Below, piece after piece: positions 1 to 6,278 of a stretch of DNA of 7,571 nt. Position numbers and translations under genes: made by a program. Every line of letters starts with the position of its first letter. The stretch's first letter is position 1. The notes beneath the pieces are model-generated. The model searched no databases, was not told the origin of the DNA, and worked only from the letters and a program-made list of their open reading frames with translations. The stretch covers positions 1-7,571 of the forward strand of contig JAEZHS010000081.1 of NCBI GenBank assembly GCA_023436825.1, read 5' to 3'. This DNA comes from Pseudomonadota bacterium (GTDB lineage Bacteria; Pseudomonadota; Alphaproteobacteria; Reyranellales; Reyranellaceae).

Positions 1-12
1 ATCGAAGACGAT

Positions 13-30
13 GGGGAGGAATGACTCCCC
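13..30 (-). terminator. Weak hairpin after livM, possible terminator
   Basis: Just after the livM stop the minus strand reads GGGGAG, a 6-nt loop TCATTC, then CTCCCC, a 6-bp GC-rich stem. The bases that follow (ATCGTCTTCGAT) do not form a T run, so this is not a standard intrinsic terminator. The window ends before any further downstream signal can be judged. The CTCCCC/GGGGAG stem resembles the stems of the repeat at 3558-3676, but it is too short to call a copy. Confidence 0.25.
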
Positions 31-32
31 GG

Positions 33-1091
33 TCAGCGCCTGTTGCGCAGGCTGCCAACGATCCCTGTCGGGAAGAAATAGACGCAGAGGATGAAGGCCA
101 CCCCGAGCCACAGCAGCCAGCGGTCGGGATGGAACAGCGCGGCGAGCAAGGGCACGCCGGCCAGGGCCTGGTTGGCGATGCCCAGCAGGTCCTGAAGGTA
201 ATTCTGGGCGAACACCAGCAGCACGGCGCCCAGCACCGCGCCGTACATCGTGCCCATGCCGCCGATCACCACCATCAGCAGAATGTCGACCATGATGTCG
301 AAGCTGAGCGTGGTGTCGGGATTGGTCTGGCTCGACCACAGCGCCAGCAGAGCGCCGGCGAGTGCCGCCACCGCGGCGGCGATGCAGCTCGCGATGGTGC
401 GGTAGACCACGGTGCGGTAGCCGATCGCCTCGGCGCGGAAGGGGTTCTCGCGGATCGCCATCAACACGCTGCCGAACGGCGAGTTGACGACGCGCAGCAA
501 CACCAGCACCAGGACCAGCGAGGCGGCATAGACGAGGTAATAGTCGAGCAGGCGGCCGTTCAGGCGCACGCCGAACAGCGTGCCGTCGGCCAGGGCGAAC
601 GAAGCGCGCAGCGCCGCGGGCAGGCGGTAGTTCAGCCCGTCCTCGCCGCCAGTCAGCGCCGGCAGCTGCGAGGCCAGGATGGCGAAGGCGCTGGCCACCG
701 CGAGCGTGATCATGGCGAAGAAAATCGTGCGCACACGCAGGCTGAACAGGCCGATCAGGGCGGCGAGCGCGACGGCGACGACCAGGCCGGCAACGATGCC
801 GACGGCGACAGCCGTCCATTCGGCGCCCACGCGCGTCAACGCGATCGCCACGCCATAGGCGCCGATGCCGAAGAACATGGTGTGGGCGAAGGAGACGATG
901 CCGGTATAGCCCAGCAGCAGGTCGAAGCTCGCGGCCAGCACGATGAAGACGCAGATCTTGGCGGCGACGTTCAGCGACTTGGCGCCGGGAAACAGGAATG
1001 GCGCCACCGCCAGCCCGACCACGACCAGCACCAGCGCAATGGTGAGCCAGCGGCTGCGCGGCAGGTCGTCGGAAAGGATCGCCCGCAGCAT
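33..1091 (-). CDS. livM: LivM-type ABC transporter permease (branched-chain amino acid/amide family)
   Basis: This is the second inner-membrane permease of the importer; it would pair with the LivH-like protein to form the channel. The protein is 352 aa and very hydrophobic, with many membrane segments. Family motifs visible: the LivM signature around residues 57-80 (FDLLLGYTGIVSFAH, then FFGIGAYG), TGGEDGLN at 147-154, a cytoplasmic ATPase-contact loop RENPFRAEAIGY at 214-225, and GGMGTMYGAVLGA at 277-289. The ATG at 1091 is chosen because the protein from there starts at the normal LivM N-terminus and a GAGG sits 5 nt upstream, inside the end of livH. An upstream in-frame extension to 1343 lies wholly within livH and has a shadow-like Arg/Gly-rich composition. 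The gene starts 2 nt after the livH stop, so translational coupling is likely. The family is clear from motifs and context; the transported substrate is not. Confidence 0.95.
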   Translation of the reverse strand: MLRAILSDDLPRSRWLTIALVLVVVGLAVAPFLFPGAKSLNVAAKICVFIVLAASFDLLLGYTGIVSFAHTMFFGIGAYGVAIALTRVGAEWTAVAVGIVAGLVVAVALAALIGLFSLRVRTIFFAMITLAVASAFAILASQLPALTGGEDGLNYRLPAALRASFALADGTLFGVRLNGRLLDYYLVYAASLVLVLVLLRVVNSPFGSVLMAIRENPFRAEAIGYRTVVYRTIASCIAAAVAALAGALLALWSSQTNPDTTLSFDIMVDILLMVVIGGMGTMYGAVLGAVLLVFAQNYLQDLLGIANQALAGVPLLAALFHPDRWLLWLGVAFILCVYFFPTGIVGSLRNRR

Positions 1092-1093
1092 GC

Positions 1094-2068
1094 TCACCTC
1101 TTGGCCACGGGGTAGAGGCCCTGCGGCCGCCACAGCAGGACCAGCGCCATCAGCAGGATGTTGGAGCCCAGCGCCACCTTGGGGGCGATGAAGCCGATGT
1201 AGTTGGCGCTGAGCCCGACCAGCAACGCGCCGACGAAGCAGCCGCCGACCGAGCCCAGCCCGCCGATGATGATGACGATGAACACCAGGACCGCGACCTG
1301 CGCGCCGATCGCCGCCGTCACCGGCTCCTGGTAGAGGCCCCACATGGCGCCGCCCAGGCCGGCCAGCGCCGAGCCGGCGACGAAGACGCCGACGAACAGG
1401 CGGCGGATGCGATAGCCCAGCGCCTCGACCATCTCGCCGTTCTCGACGCCGGCGCGGATCAGCAGGCCGATGCGCGTGCGGTTGAGCGTGACGGCGAGCG
1501 CGGCGAAGACGACCAGCCCGACGATCACGGCCAGCACGCGATACTTCTCGATGGCGACGTCGCCCAGCAGGAAGGCGCCGCGCAGCGCCGTCGGCCGCGC
1601 CAGGGTGATCTGGTCGGGCCCCCAGATCACCTTGAGGAGTTGTTCAGCCACGATCAGGCCGCCGGTCGTCACCAGGATCTGGCGCAGATGCTGACCGTAG
1701 ACCGGCCGCACGATCACGCGCTCGAAGCCCCAGCCCAGCATGCCGCTCACGACCATGGCCGCCAGCACCGCGGGGCCGACCGCCGCGAGGTTGAGCCACA
1801 GCGAATCGACCGTCATCCAGGGCGACAGCGCCAGCATGACGCTGGCCGCGACGAAGGCGCCGACGGCGATGAACGCGCCATGGCCGAAATTCAGCACGTC
1901 CATCAGGCCGAAGGTGAGCGTGAGCCCCGACGCCATGACGAAGATCATCAGCCCCATGGCGAGGCCGGCGACGGTGAGCGTCACCCAGCTCGTCGGCGAG
2001 CCCACGAGCGGCAGCGCCACGGCGGCGACCGCAGGCACCAGGAGCAGCGGCAGCCAGTCCTTTTTCAC
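1094..2068 (-). CDS. livH: LivH-type ABC transporter permease (branched-chain amino acid/amide family)
   Basis: This is the first inner-membrane permease of the importer, 324 aa with multiple hydrophobic segments. Family features: the LivH signature GLTLTFGLMDVLNFGHGAF at residues 48-66, a cytoplasmic loop RAGVENGEMVEALGYR at 205-220 that would contact the ATPases, IIGGLGSVGG at 267-276, and the C-terminal LLWRPQGLYP at 311-320. I chose a GTG start at 2068: it gives a standard N-terminus (VKKDWLPLLL), has GGGGGAA 5 nt upstream, and overlaps the livF stop in a GTGA. The longer in-frame extension to 2629 runs through livF, is Arg/Gly/Ala-rich and is not LivH-like. The next in-frame ATG would delete part of the first membrane segment. 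It lies between livF and livM in one transcription unit. The family is certain, the substrate is not. Confidence 0.94.
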   Translation of the reverse strand: MKKDWLPLLLVPAVAAVALPLVGSPTSWVTLTVAGLAMGLMIFVMASGLTLTFGLMDVLNFGHGAFIAVGAFVAASVMLALSPWMTVDSLWLNLAAVGPAVLAAMVVSGMLGWGFERVIVRPVYGQHLRQILVTTGGLIVAEQLLKVIWGPDQITLARPTALRGAFLLGDVAIEKYRVLAVIVGLVVFAALAVTLNRTRIGLLIRAGVENGEMVEALGYRIRRLFVGVFVAGSALAGLGGAMWGLYQEPVTAAIGAQVAVLVFIVIIIGGLGSVGGCFVGALLVGLSANYIGFIAPKVALGSNILLMALVLLWRPQGLYPVAKR

Positions 2069-2790
2069 TGGTGTTCCCCCATGCCCATTCCCAGCAGGTG
2101 CTGCTGCAGGGCGTCGTCCGCGGCGAAGGCCGCCATTGAGCCCGTGTGCGCAACCTTGCCGTCGTCCATCACCGCCACGGTGTCGCCGAGCTGGCGGGCG
2201 AAGGCGAAGTTCTGCTCGACCACCAGCAGGCTCGCCTCGCCGTCCTTCAGCTCGCGGAAGGCTTCGATCATGTTGGCGATGATAGCGGGCGCCAGGCCCT
2301 TGGTCGGCTCGTCGATCAGCAGCAGCCGGCGCGGCTCGACGATGGCGCGGGCGACGGCCAGCATCTGCTTCTGGCCACCCGACAGGTTGCCGGCCGGCAG
2401 GGTCCAGAAGCGCTTCAGCGCCTCGAAGCGCGAAAAGATCCAGTCGAGCCGCTTCTGGTCGGGCGGTCCGGAGCGCGCCGCCAGGATCAGGTTCTCCTGC
2501 ACGGTGAGGTCGGCGAAGATCGCCATGCTTTCGGGCACGTAGGCGATGCCGAGCCGCGCGATGTCGGGCGTGGCGAGCCCGGCGATGTCGCGACCGGCGA
2601 AGCGGATCTCGCCCGCCGCGGCGCGCCACAGGCCCATGATGGTGCGCAAGGTCGTGGTCTTGCCGGCGCCGTTGCGGCCCAGCAGCATCGTCAGCCCGCC
2701 CTCCGGCACGTCGAACTCGACGCCGTGCAGGATGTGGTAGCGGCCAATGTCGGTCTTCACGCCGCGCAGGCTGAGCAGCGGTTCAGCCAT
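2065..2790 (-). CDS. livF: LivF-type ABC transporter ATPase
   Basis: This is one of the two cytoplasmic ATPases that power the importer, 241 aa, the usual length for LivF. Motifs in order: Walker A GRNGAGKTT at 38-46, a Pro-Glu (VPE, 85-87) in the Q-loop position as usual for LivF, ENLILAAR at 99-106, signature LSGGQ at 136-140, Walker B LLLIDEP at 156-162 with catalytic Glu161, and TKGLAP as the D-loop. The switch position reads VEQN (191-194), with Gln in place of the His found in many ABC ATPases; this is characteristic of LivF and separates it from the LivG-like partner. The start at 2790 overlaps the end of livG by 8 nt, and the stop overlaps the livH GTG start, so translation of the block is probably coupled. 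All nucleotide-binding motifs are intact. Confidence 0.96.
   Translation of the reverse strand: MAEPLLSLRGVKTDIGRYHILHGVEFDVPEGGLTMLLGRNGAGKTTTLRTIMGLWRAAAGEIRFAGRDIAGLATPDIARLGIAYVPESMAIFADLTVQENLILAARSGPPDQKRLDWIFSRFEALKRFWTLPAGNLSGGQKQMLAVARAIVEPRRLLLIDEPTKGLAPAIIANMIEAFRELKDGEASLLVVEQNFAFARQLGDTVAVMDDGKVAHTGSMAAFAADDALQQHLLGMGMGEHQ
2074..2080 (-). promoter_or_regulatory. Ribosome binding site that fixes the GTG start of livH
   Basis: The minus strand reads GGGGGAA followed by 5 nt and then GTG at 2068. The site lies inside the last codons of livF, and the start codon overlaps the livF stop (GTGA). It is the reason for choosing GTG over the much longer in-frame extension. Confidence 0.6.
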
Positions 2791-3544
2791 GCGCGTCTCC
2801 CGCCGCGGCGCCGCCCAGGTAGGCTTCGCGCACGATATCGGAGTTGATGACCTCGGCGGGCTTGCCGTCGGCCACCAGCTTGCCCTGGTGCAGCACGACG
2901 ATGCGGTCCGACAGCGAGCGCACGACGTCCATCTTGTGCTCGACCAGCAGGATGGTCTTGTCGCCGCGCGCCTTGATGGCGGCGATGATGTCGAGCACCG
3001 TCGGCACCTCGTCGATGCTCATGCCGGCGGTCGGTTCGTCGAACATGAAGATGTCGGGCTCGAGCGCCAGCAGGATCGCGACCTCGAGCTTGCGCTGGTC
3101 GCCGTGCGGCAAGGTCGCGGCGATCGCCTGGGCGCGCTCGGCGAGCGACACGGCGGCGAGATGGGCCATGGCGCGGTCGATCAGCTCGCGGTGGCCGAGC
3201 GTACGCGAGAAGAGGTCGAGCCCCTTGCCGCTCTTCACCTGCACCGCCAGCCGCACGTTCTCCAGCGCGCTGAGGTTGGGAAAGAGGTTGGTGAGCTGGA
3301 AGGCGCGGCCCAGCCCCAGCCGGCTGCGCCGGGGCGCGGCATAGCCGGTGATGTCCTCGCCGTTCAGCCGCACCTTGCCCGAGGTCGCGGGAAGCTGGCC
3401 CGAGATCAGGTTGAAGTAGGTCGTCTTGCCGGCGCCGTTGGGGCCGACGATCGACGTCAGCGTGCCGGGCTGGAAGGCGCAGCTTACGCCGTCGACGGCG
3501 GCATGCCCGCCGAAACGGATCGTCAGGTCTTCGGTGGCGAGCAT
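2783..3544 (-). CDS. livG: LivG-type ABC transporter ATPase
   Basis: This is the other cytoplasmic ATPase of the importer, 253 aa, the typical LivG length. Motifs: Walker A GPNGAGKTT at 34-42, the Q-loop in RAFQLTNLFP at 80-89 (Gln83), the LivG-type signature LPHGDQRKLEVA at 145-156 in place of LSGGQ, Walker B FMFDEP at 166-171 with Glu170, and switch His203 in VEHKMD. The ATG at 3544 has GGGGAGGAAG about 9 nt upstream and gives the expected N-terminus (MLATEDLTIRFGG). The upstream in-frame space is taken by the palindromic repeat, so a longer start is unlikely. It is the first of four tightly packed genes. Here the ATPases precede the permeases, unlike the E. coli order livHMGF. All catalytic motifs look functional. 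Confidence 0.96.
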   Translation of the reverse strand: MLATEDLTIRFGGHAAVDGVSCAFQPGTLTSIVGPNGAGKTTYFNLISGQLPATSGKVRLNGEDITGYAAPRRSRLGLGRAFQLTNLFPNLSALENVRLAVQVKSGKGLDLFSRTLGHRELIDRAMAHLAAVSLAERAQAIAATLPHGDQRKLEVAILLALEPDIFMFDEPTAGMSIDEVPTVLDIIAAIKARGDKTILLVEHKMDVVRSLSDRIVVLHQGKLVADGKPAEVINSDIVREAYLGGAAAGDAHG

Positions 3545-3557
3545 GCTTGTCCGTCTT

Positions 3558-3606
3558 CCTCCCCAGCGAAGCCGGGGAGGTGGCCCGAAGGGCCGGAGGG
3601 GTCATG
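3558..3606. repeat. Palindromic intergenic repeat, arm 1
   Basis: A 49-nt element made of two consecutive hairpins. The first (3558-3580) pairs CCTCCCC with GGGGAGG around a short loop, with one mismatch in the extended stem. The second (3582-3594) pairs GGCCC with GGGCC around GAA. The whole unit is an imperfect inverted copy of arm 2 at 3625-3676: the segments CATGACCCCTCCGGCC (16 nt), GGCCACCTCCCC (12 nt) and GGGGAGG (7 nt) match exactly when reverse-complemented, while the two loop regions differ. I recognise this as a widespread type of alphaproteobacterial palindromic intergenic repeat. It lies 13 nt upstream of the livG start codon. Confidence 0.85.
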
Positions 3607-3624
3607 GGCAACAGGCCTGATGCT

Positions 3625-3676
3625 CATGACCCCTCCGGCCGCTGCGCGGCCACCTCCCCACGCAAGCGTGGGGAGG
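3625..3676. repeat. Palindromic intergenic repeat, arm 2
   Basis: A 52-nt inverted copy of arm 1, separated from it by 18 nt (3607-3624). It also has two hairpins: 3637-3651, GGCCGC with GCGGCC around TGC, and 3653-3676, a perfect 11-bp stem around AA. Its minus strand can be read as the peptide RLRGEVAAQRPEGS in a frame different from the binding-protein gene, a well-known false-ORF signature of this repeat class. It begins just after the binding-protein stop codon (last base 3686). In the transcript, arms 1 and 2 could pair along most of their length, or each could fold separately. Confidence 0.85.
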
Positions 3677-3685
3677 CAAACTTCG

Positions 3686-4879
3686 TCAACGCTTGTTCTT
3701 GATCGGCAGCTTCAACTCGTCGGCCGGGATCTCGCGTACCAGCTCGAGCAGATCCACATTGTCCGGCGGATCCTTCTTCATGCGCCAGTGGTACATCGCC
3801 TGCAGCGCCTGGTGGTCTTCCTTGCGGAAGGTCATCTTGCCCTTGGGCGTGTCGAAGGTCATGCCTTCCATGGCGGCGATCAGCTTCTCGGTATCGGTGC
3901 CGCCCGCCTTCTTGATGCCCTCGACGATGGCCATGGCGGCGGCCATGCCGCCGGCGACGAAGAAGTCCGGCGGCGCGCCGTTGTTCTTTTTCTTGTATTC
4001 GGTGACCAGCCAGTCGTTCACCGGGTTTTTGGGAAAGCCCCAGTAGTAGTAGATCGCGCCCTCGAGGCCGGGGAACTGTTTCCAGCCCGCCATCACCGGC
4101 AGGATGTTGCCGCCTGGCGCGATCTCGATGCCGTAGCGCTCGGGCTTGAGGTCCATCAGCTTGGGCAGCGGATGGGCGCCGGCCCACACGACGACCACGA
4201 TCTTGCGGCCCGGCTTGTCCTTCAGCGCGTCGAAGATGCGCTGCGCCGAGGCGGTGAAGTCGGTGGTCTGCTGCGGCGCATACTCCTCGTGCACGATCTT
4301 GGCCTTGGAGCCGACGGCGGCCAGCGCCTCCTTCATCGAGGCGATGCCGTCACGGCCGAAGGCATAGTCCTGCGCCAGGGTGGCGATCGAGATGTTCTCG
4401 TCCTTGAGCGTCGCGGCCGCGGCCAGCGCGTCCTGGGTGGAGTTGCGGGCCGTGCGGAAGACGTAGCGATTCCACTTGTCGCCGGTGATCTGGTCCGCGA
4501 CGGCCGGCTCGACGATCAGGACCTTCTTGTACTCCTCGGCCACCGGCAGCATGGCGAGCGCGGCAGCCGACGAAGACGTGCCCACGGCGATGTCGACCTT
4601 GTCGTCGCCATAGGCCTGCTCGAGGGCCGCCTTGGCAAGATCGGGCTTCAGCTGGTCGTCCTTGAGGATGACCTGGATCTTGCGGCCGTTGATCTCCATC
4701 GTGCCCTTGGTGGCGTATTCCAGACCGAGCATGAAGCCCGCCTCGGTCTGCCGTGCATAGGCCTCGAGCGGACCGGTCTTGCCATAGATCAGCGCGATCT
4801 TGATCGGCGGCGGCTGCTGGGCCGCGGCCGGCAGCGCGAGCGCCGCGCCGGCGCCAATGAGAATCGAACGACGAAGCAT
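3686..4879 (-). CDS. Periplasmic substrate-binding protein of a LivFGHM-type ABC importer
   Basis: This is the receptor that captures the ligand in the periplasm and delivers it to the LivHM channel. The 397-aa protein belongs to the type I periplasmic binding fold of LivJ/Peripla_BP_6 type: KIALIYGKTGPLEAYARQTEAGF at about 27-49, the loop VGTSSSAAA at 99-107, VFRTARNSTQDA at 140-151, and AQDYAFGRDG at 169-178. The export signal is MLRRSILIGAGAALALPAAA, with likely cleavage near residue 20 (AAA before QQ). The arginine pair followed by S-I-L resembles a partial Tat motif; Sec export is equally possible. There is no lipobox and no cysteine in the protein. The start at 4879 is set by the signal peptide and by AGGAGGAG 5 nt upstream; an in-frame ATG at 4960 adds 27 residues with no export character. 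The neighbouring gene family supports a small carboxylate, amino acid or amide ligand, but the ligand is unknown. Confidence 0.93.
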   Translation of the reverse strand: MLRRSILIGAGAALALPAAAQQPPPIKIALIYGKTGPLEAYARQTEAGFMLGLEYATKGTMEINGRKIQVILKDDQLKPDLAKAALEQAYGDDKVDIAVGTSSSAAALAMLPVAEEYKKVLIVEPAVADQITGDKWNRYVFRTARNSTQDALAAAATLKDENISIATLAQDYAFGRDGIASMKEALAAVGSKAKIVHEEYAPQQTTDFTASAQRIFDALKDKPGRKIVVVVWAGAHPLPKLMDLKPERYGIEIAPGGNILPVMAGWKQFPGLEGAIYYYWGFPKNPVNDWLVTEYKKKNNGAPPDFFVAGGMAAAMAIVEGIKKAGGTDTEKLIAAMEGMTFDTPKGKMTFRKEDHQALQAMYHWRMKKDPPDNVDLLELVREIPADELKLPIKNKR

Positions 4880-5001
4880 GTAGGCTCCTCCTCCCTCAGA
4901 GGACGCCCTTCTAGTCGAAGGTTGCGGGTCGCACCATGCCAACGCGCCATCCGCGCGCAAAATTACGTGCCCGCCGCGAGAAAATTGCAGTGAATCGCGC
5001 T
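4880..5001 (-). promoter_or_regulatory. Gap between hydrolase 2 and the binding-protein gene; possible internal promoter region
   Basis: This 122-nt gap contains a local AT-rich stretch (about 4958-4992, with AAAATTA and GAAAATTG) in an otherwise GC-rich window, which would suit a promoter for the transporter genes. On the minus strand TTGCGC (4960-4955) could serve as a -35 box, but no good -10 sequence lies 16-18 nt further on. A 5-bp hairpin (CGCGC with GCGCG, 4943-4957) is not followed by a T run, so I do not call a terminator. Whether the hydrolases and transporter share one transcript is open. Confidence 0.25.
4885..4892 (-). promoter_or_regulatory. Ribosome binding site of the binding-protein gene
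   Basis: The minus strand reads AGGAGGAG, a strong match to the Shine-Dalgarno consensus, 5 nt before the ATG at 4879. It decides the start against the in-frame ATG at 4960 and fits a gene expected to be translated in excess over the membrane components. Confidence 0.8.
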
Positions 5002-6264
5002 TCAGTCGATCAGCGCGGCCCCGACCATCGACCGGAACTGTCGGCGCAGGAAGCGCGTGTCCTCTGCGTTCGCCTGGACCATGTAGAGGCCGACGAGCTC
5101 CTCCTTCGGGTCGATCCAGAACTCCGTGCCGGCCGCGCCGGACCAGCCGTACTCGCCGACCGAACCCATGAACGCTGATTCACCAACCTTGGTACGGACC
5201 TCGACTCCCAGGCCGAAGCCGAAGCCGTCGGGCCGGCCCGGCCGATTGCCGACATGGTCCGCGGTCATGAACTCCAATGTCTTGCGACCGATGATGCGCT
5301 TGCCCTGCCAGACGCCGCCATTCGCCAGCGCCAGGGTGAAGCGCAGATAGTCCTCCGTGGTGCCGAGAAGGCCCCCGCCGCCCGACTCGTACCTGGCGCC
5401 GTCGTCGACCTTGAAGCGCGGCGTCATCGGCGGGCCGTTGGGCCTCTGTCCCGGCTGAGCGGCGCGTGCGACTTTGACTGCCGGCACCTGGAAGGCCGTA
5501 TCGACCATGCCGAGCGGCGCGAACACACGCTCGGCGAAAGCCTCGCTGAGCTTCTTGCCCGTCAGCACCTCGATCAGCCGGCCCTGCACGTCGACCGCGA
5601 CACTGTATTCCCAGCGCTCGCCGGGCGAGAACAGCAGCGGCACGCCCGAGAGGCGCTGTACGAACTCCTCGTTGGTCGCCGTGCGATCGCCGATCTTGGC
5701 GTCGATGTAGGCCTTGTGAACCAGCGATGTGCCACGGGCGCCGTAGGTGAGCCCGGCGGTATGGCGCATCAGGTCCTGCACCGTCATCGGCCGGACGGGA
5801 TCGCTCAGTCGGAGCGTCGGGCGACCGTCCACCGTCACCTCCGTCCCGACCTTCATTTTGCCGATCTCGGGCAGGAACTTCGCGACGGGATCGCTGACCT
5901 GCAGCCGCCCTTCCTCGACCAGCTGCATCAGCGTCAGGCTGGTGATCGGCTTGGTCATGGAATAGAGGCGGAAGATCGTGTCGATCTTCATCGGGTCGTC
6001 GGCATCTGGCGCGCGTTTGCCCTGCACCGACATCCAGGCGACCTTGCCGCGCCGCGCCACCAGCATCACGGCGCCGGGGATCAGACCGTCCTTGATATTC
6101 TGCTGTGTGACCTCCTCGATGCGCTTCAGCTGCGCAGATGACAGTCCGACCTCCTCGGGCTTGCCGGCCATCGGCGCCGGCGTCTCGGCACGCAGCGCCG
6201 CGGGCATCGCGACGGCCGCCGACAACAGGACGAGACTCGCGACTCTGCGGCCCACTTGGCTCAT
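5002..6264 (-). CDS. Exported serine hydrolase, beta-lactamase class C/family VIII esterase superfamily (paralog 2)
   Basis: Predicted periplasmic serine hydrolase of 420 aa (COG1680/AmpC-like fold). An N-terminal signal peptide runs to about residue 26 (hydrophobic VASLVLLSAAVAM, then LRA before ETPA). The nucleophile motif is S102-M-T-K105; the second catalytic motif is Tyr220 in RWEYSV; the third-motif region is GWSGAAGT (373-380), with Trp-x-Gly in place of the Lys-Thr-Gly of classical beta-lactamases. This pattern is known from family VIII carboxylesterases such as EstB, so an ester or amide substrate is more likely than an antibiotic. It starts 14 nt after hydrolase 1, with GGGGAGAA upstream of the ATG. 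It aligns gaplessly with hydrolase 1 over 391 residues at about 70% identity, including near-identical C-termini (ALID against AIID). The signal peptides differ. The actual substrate is unknown. Confidence 0.92.
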   Translation of the reverse strand: MSQVGRRVASLVLLSAAVAMPAALRAETPAPMAGKPEEVGLSSAQLKRIEEVTQQNIKDGLIPGAVMLVARRGKVAWMSVQGKRAPDADDPMKIDTIFRLYSMTKPITSLTLMQLVEEGRLQVSDPVAKFLPEIGKMKVGTEVTVDGRPTLRLSDPVRPMTVQDLMRHTAGLTYGARGTSLVHKAYIDAKIGDRTATNEEFVQRLSGVPLLFSPGERWEYSVAVDVQGRLIEVLTGKKLSEAFAERVFAPLGMVDTAFQVPAVKVARAAQPGQRPNGPPMTPRFKVDDGARYESGGGGLLGTTEDYLRFTLALANGGVWQGKRIIGRKTLEFMTADHVGNRPGRPDGFGFGLGVEVRTKVGESAFMGSVGEYGWSGAAGTEFWIDPKEELVGLYMVQANAEDTRFLRRQFRSMVGAALID

Positions 6265-6278
6265 GGCGTTCTCCCCTT

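Noticed and set aside
21..1115. Plus-strand open frame (364 codons) antisense to livM
   Set aside because: The product is rich in Gln, His, Arg, Asp and Gly with no domain; livM on the other strand has clear permease motifs and a proper start.
3558..3676. Inverted repeat considered as a rho-independent terminator or insertion-sequence ends
   Set aside because: No T run follows either stem in the reading direction, and the 18 nt between the arms cannot hold a transposase gene. A non-autonomous repeat element fits better.
3624..4187. Minus-strand frame ending in RLRGEVAAQRPEGS, which could be taken as a protein tail
   Set aside because: It overlaps the binding-protein gene in another frame, and its end is the translated palindromic repeat, a common false-gene signature in alphaproteobacteria.
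4926..4946. TTGGCA on the minus strand before the binding-protein gene, considered as a sigma-54 or sigma-70 promoter element
   Set aside because: The GG/GC spacing required for a -24/-12 promoter is not met, and the nearest -10-like sequences are 19 nt or more away and poor matches.
4962..4990. AAAATTA and GAAAATTGC near each other, considered as an operator palindrome
   Set aside because: Only four outer bases (GCAA/TTGC) pair; the inner bases are not complementary, so this is not a convincing dyad.
2747..4993. A very long plus-strand open frame (748 codons) spanning the antisense of livG, the repeat and the binding-protein gene
   Set aside because: It is antisense to genes with complete family motifs, runs straight through a non-coding repeat, and its product is an Arg/His/Gly/Asp-rich low-complexity sequence without recognisable domains. 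In GC-rich DNA the antisense of a real gene often lacks stops.
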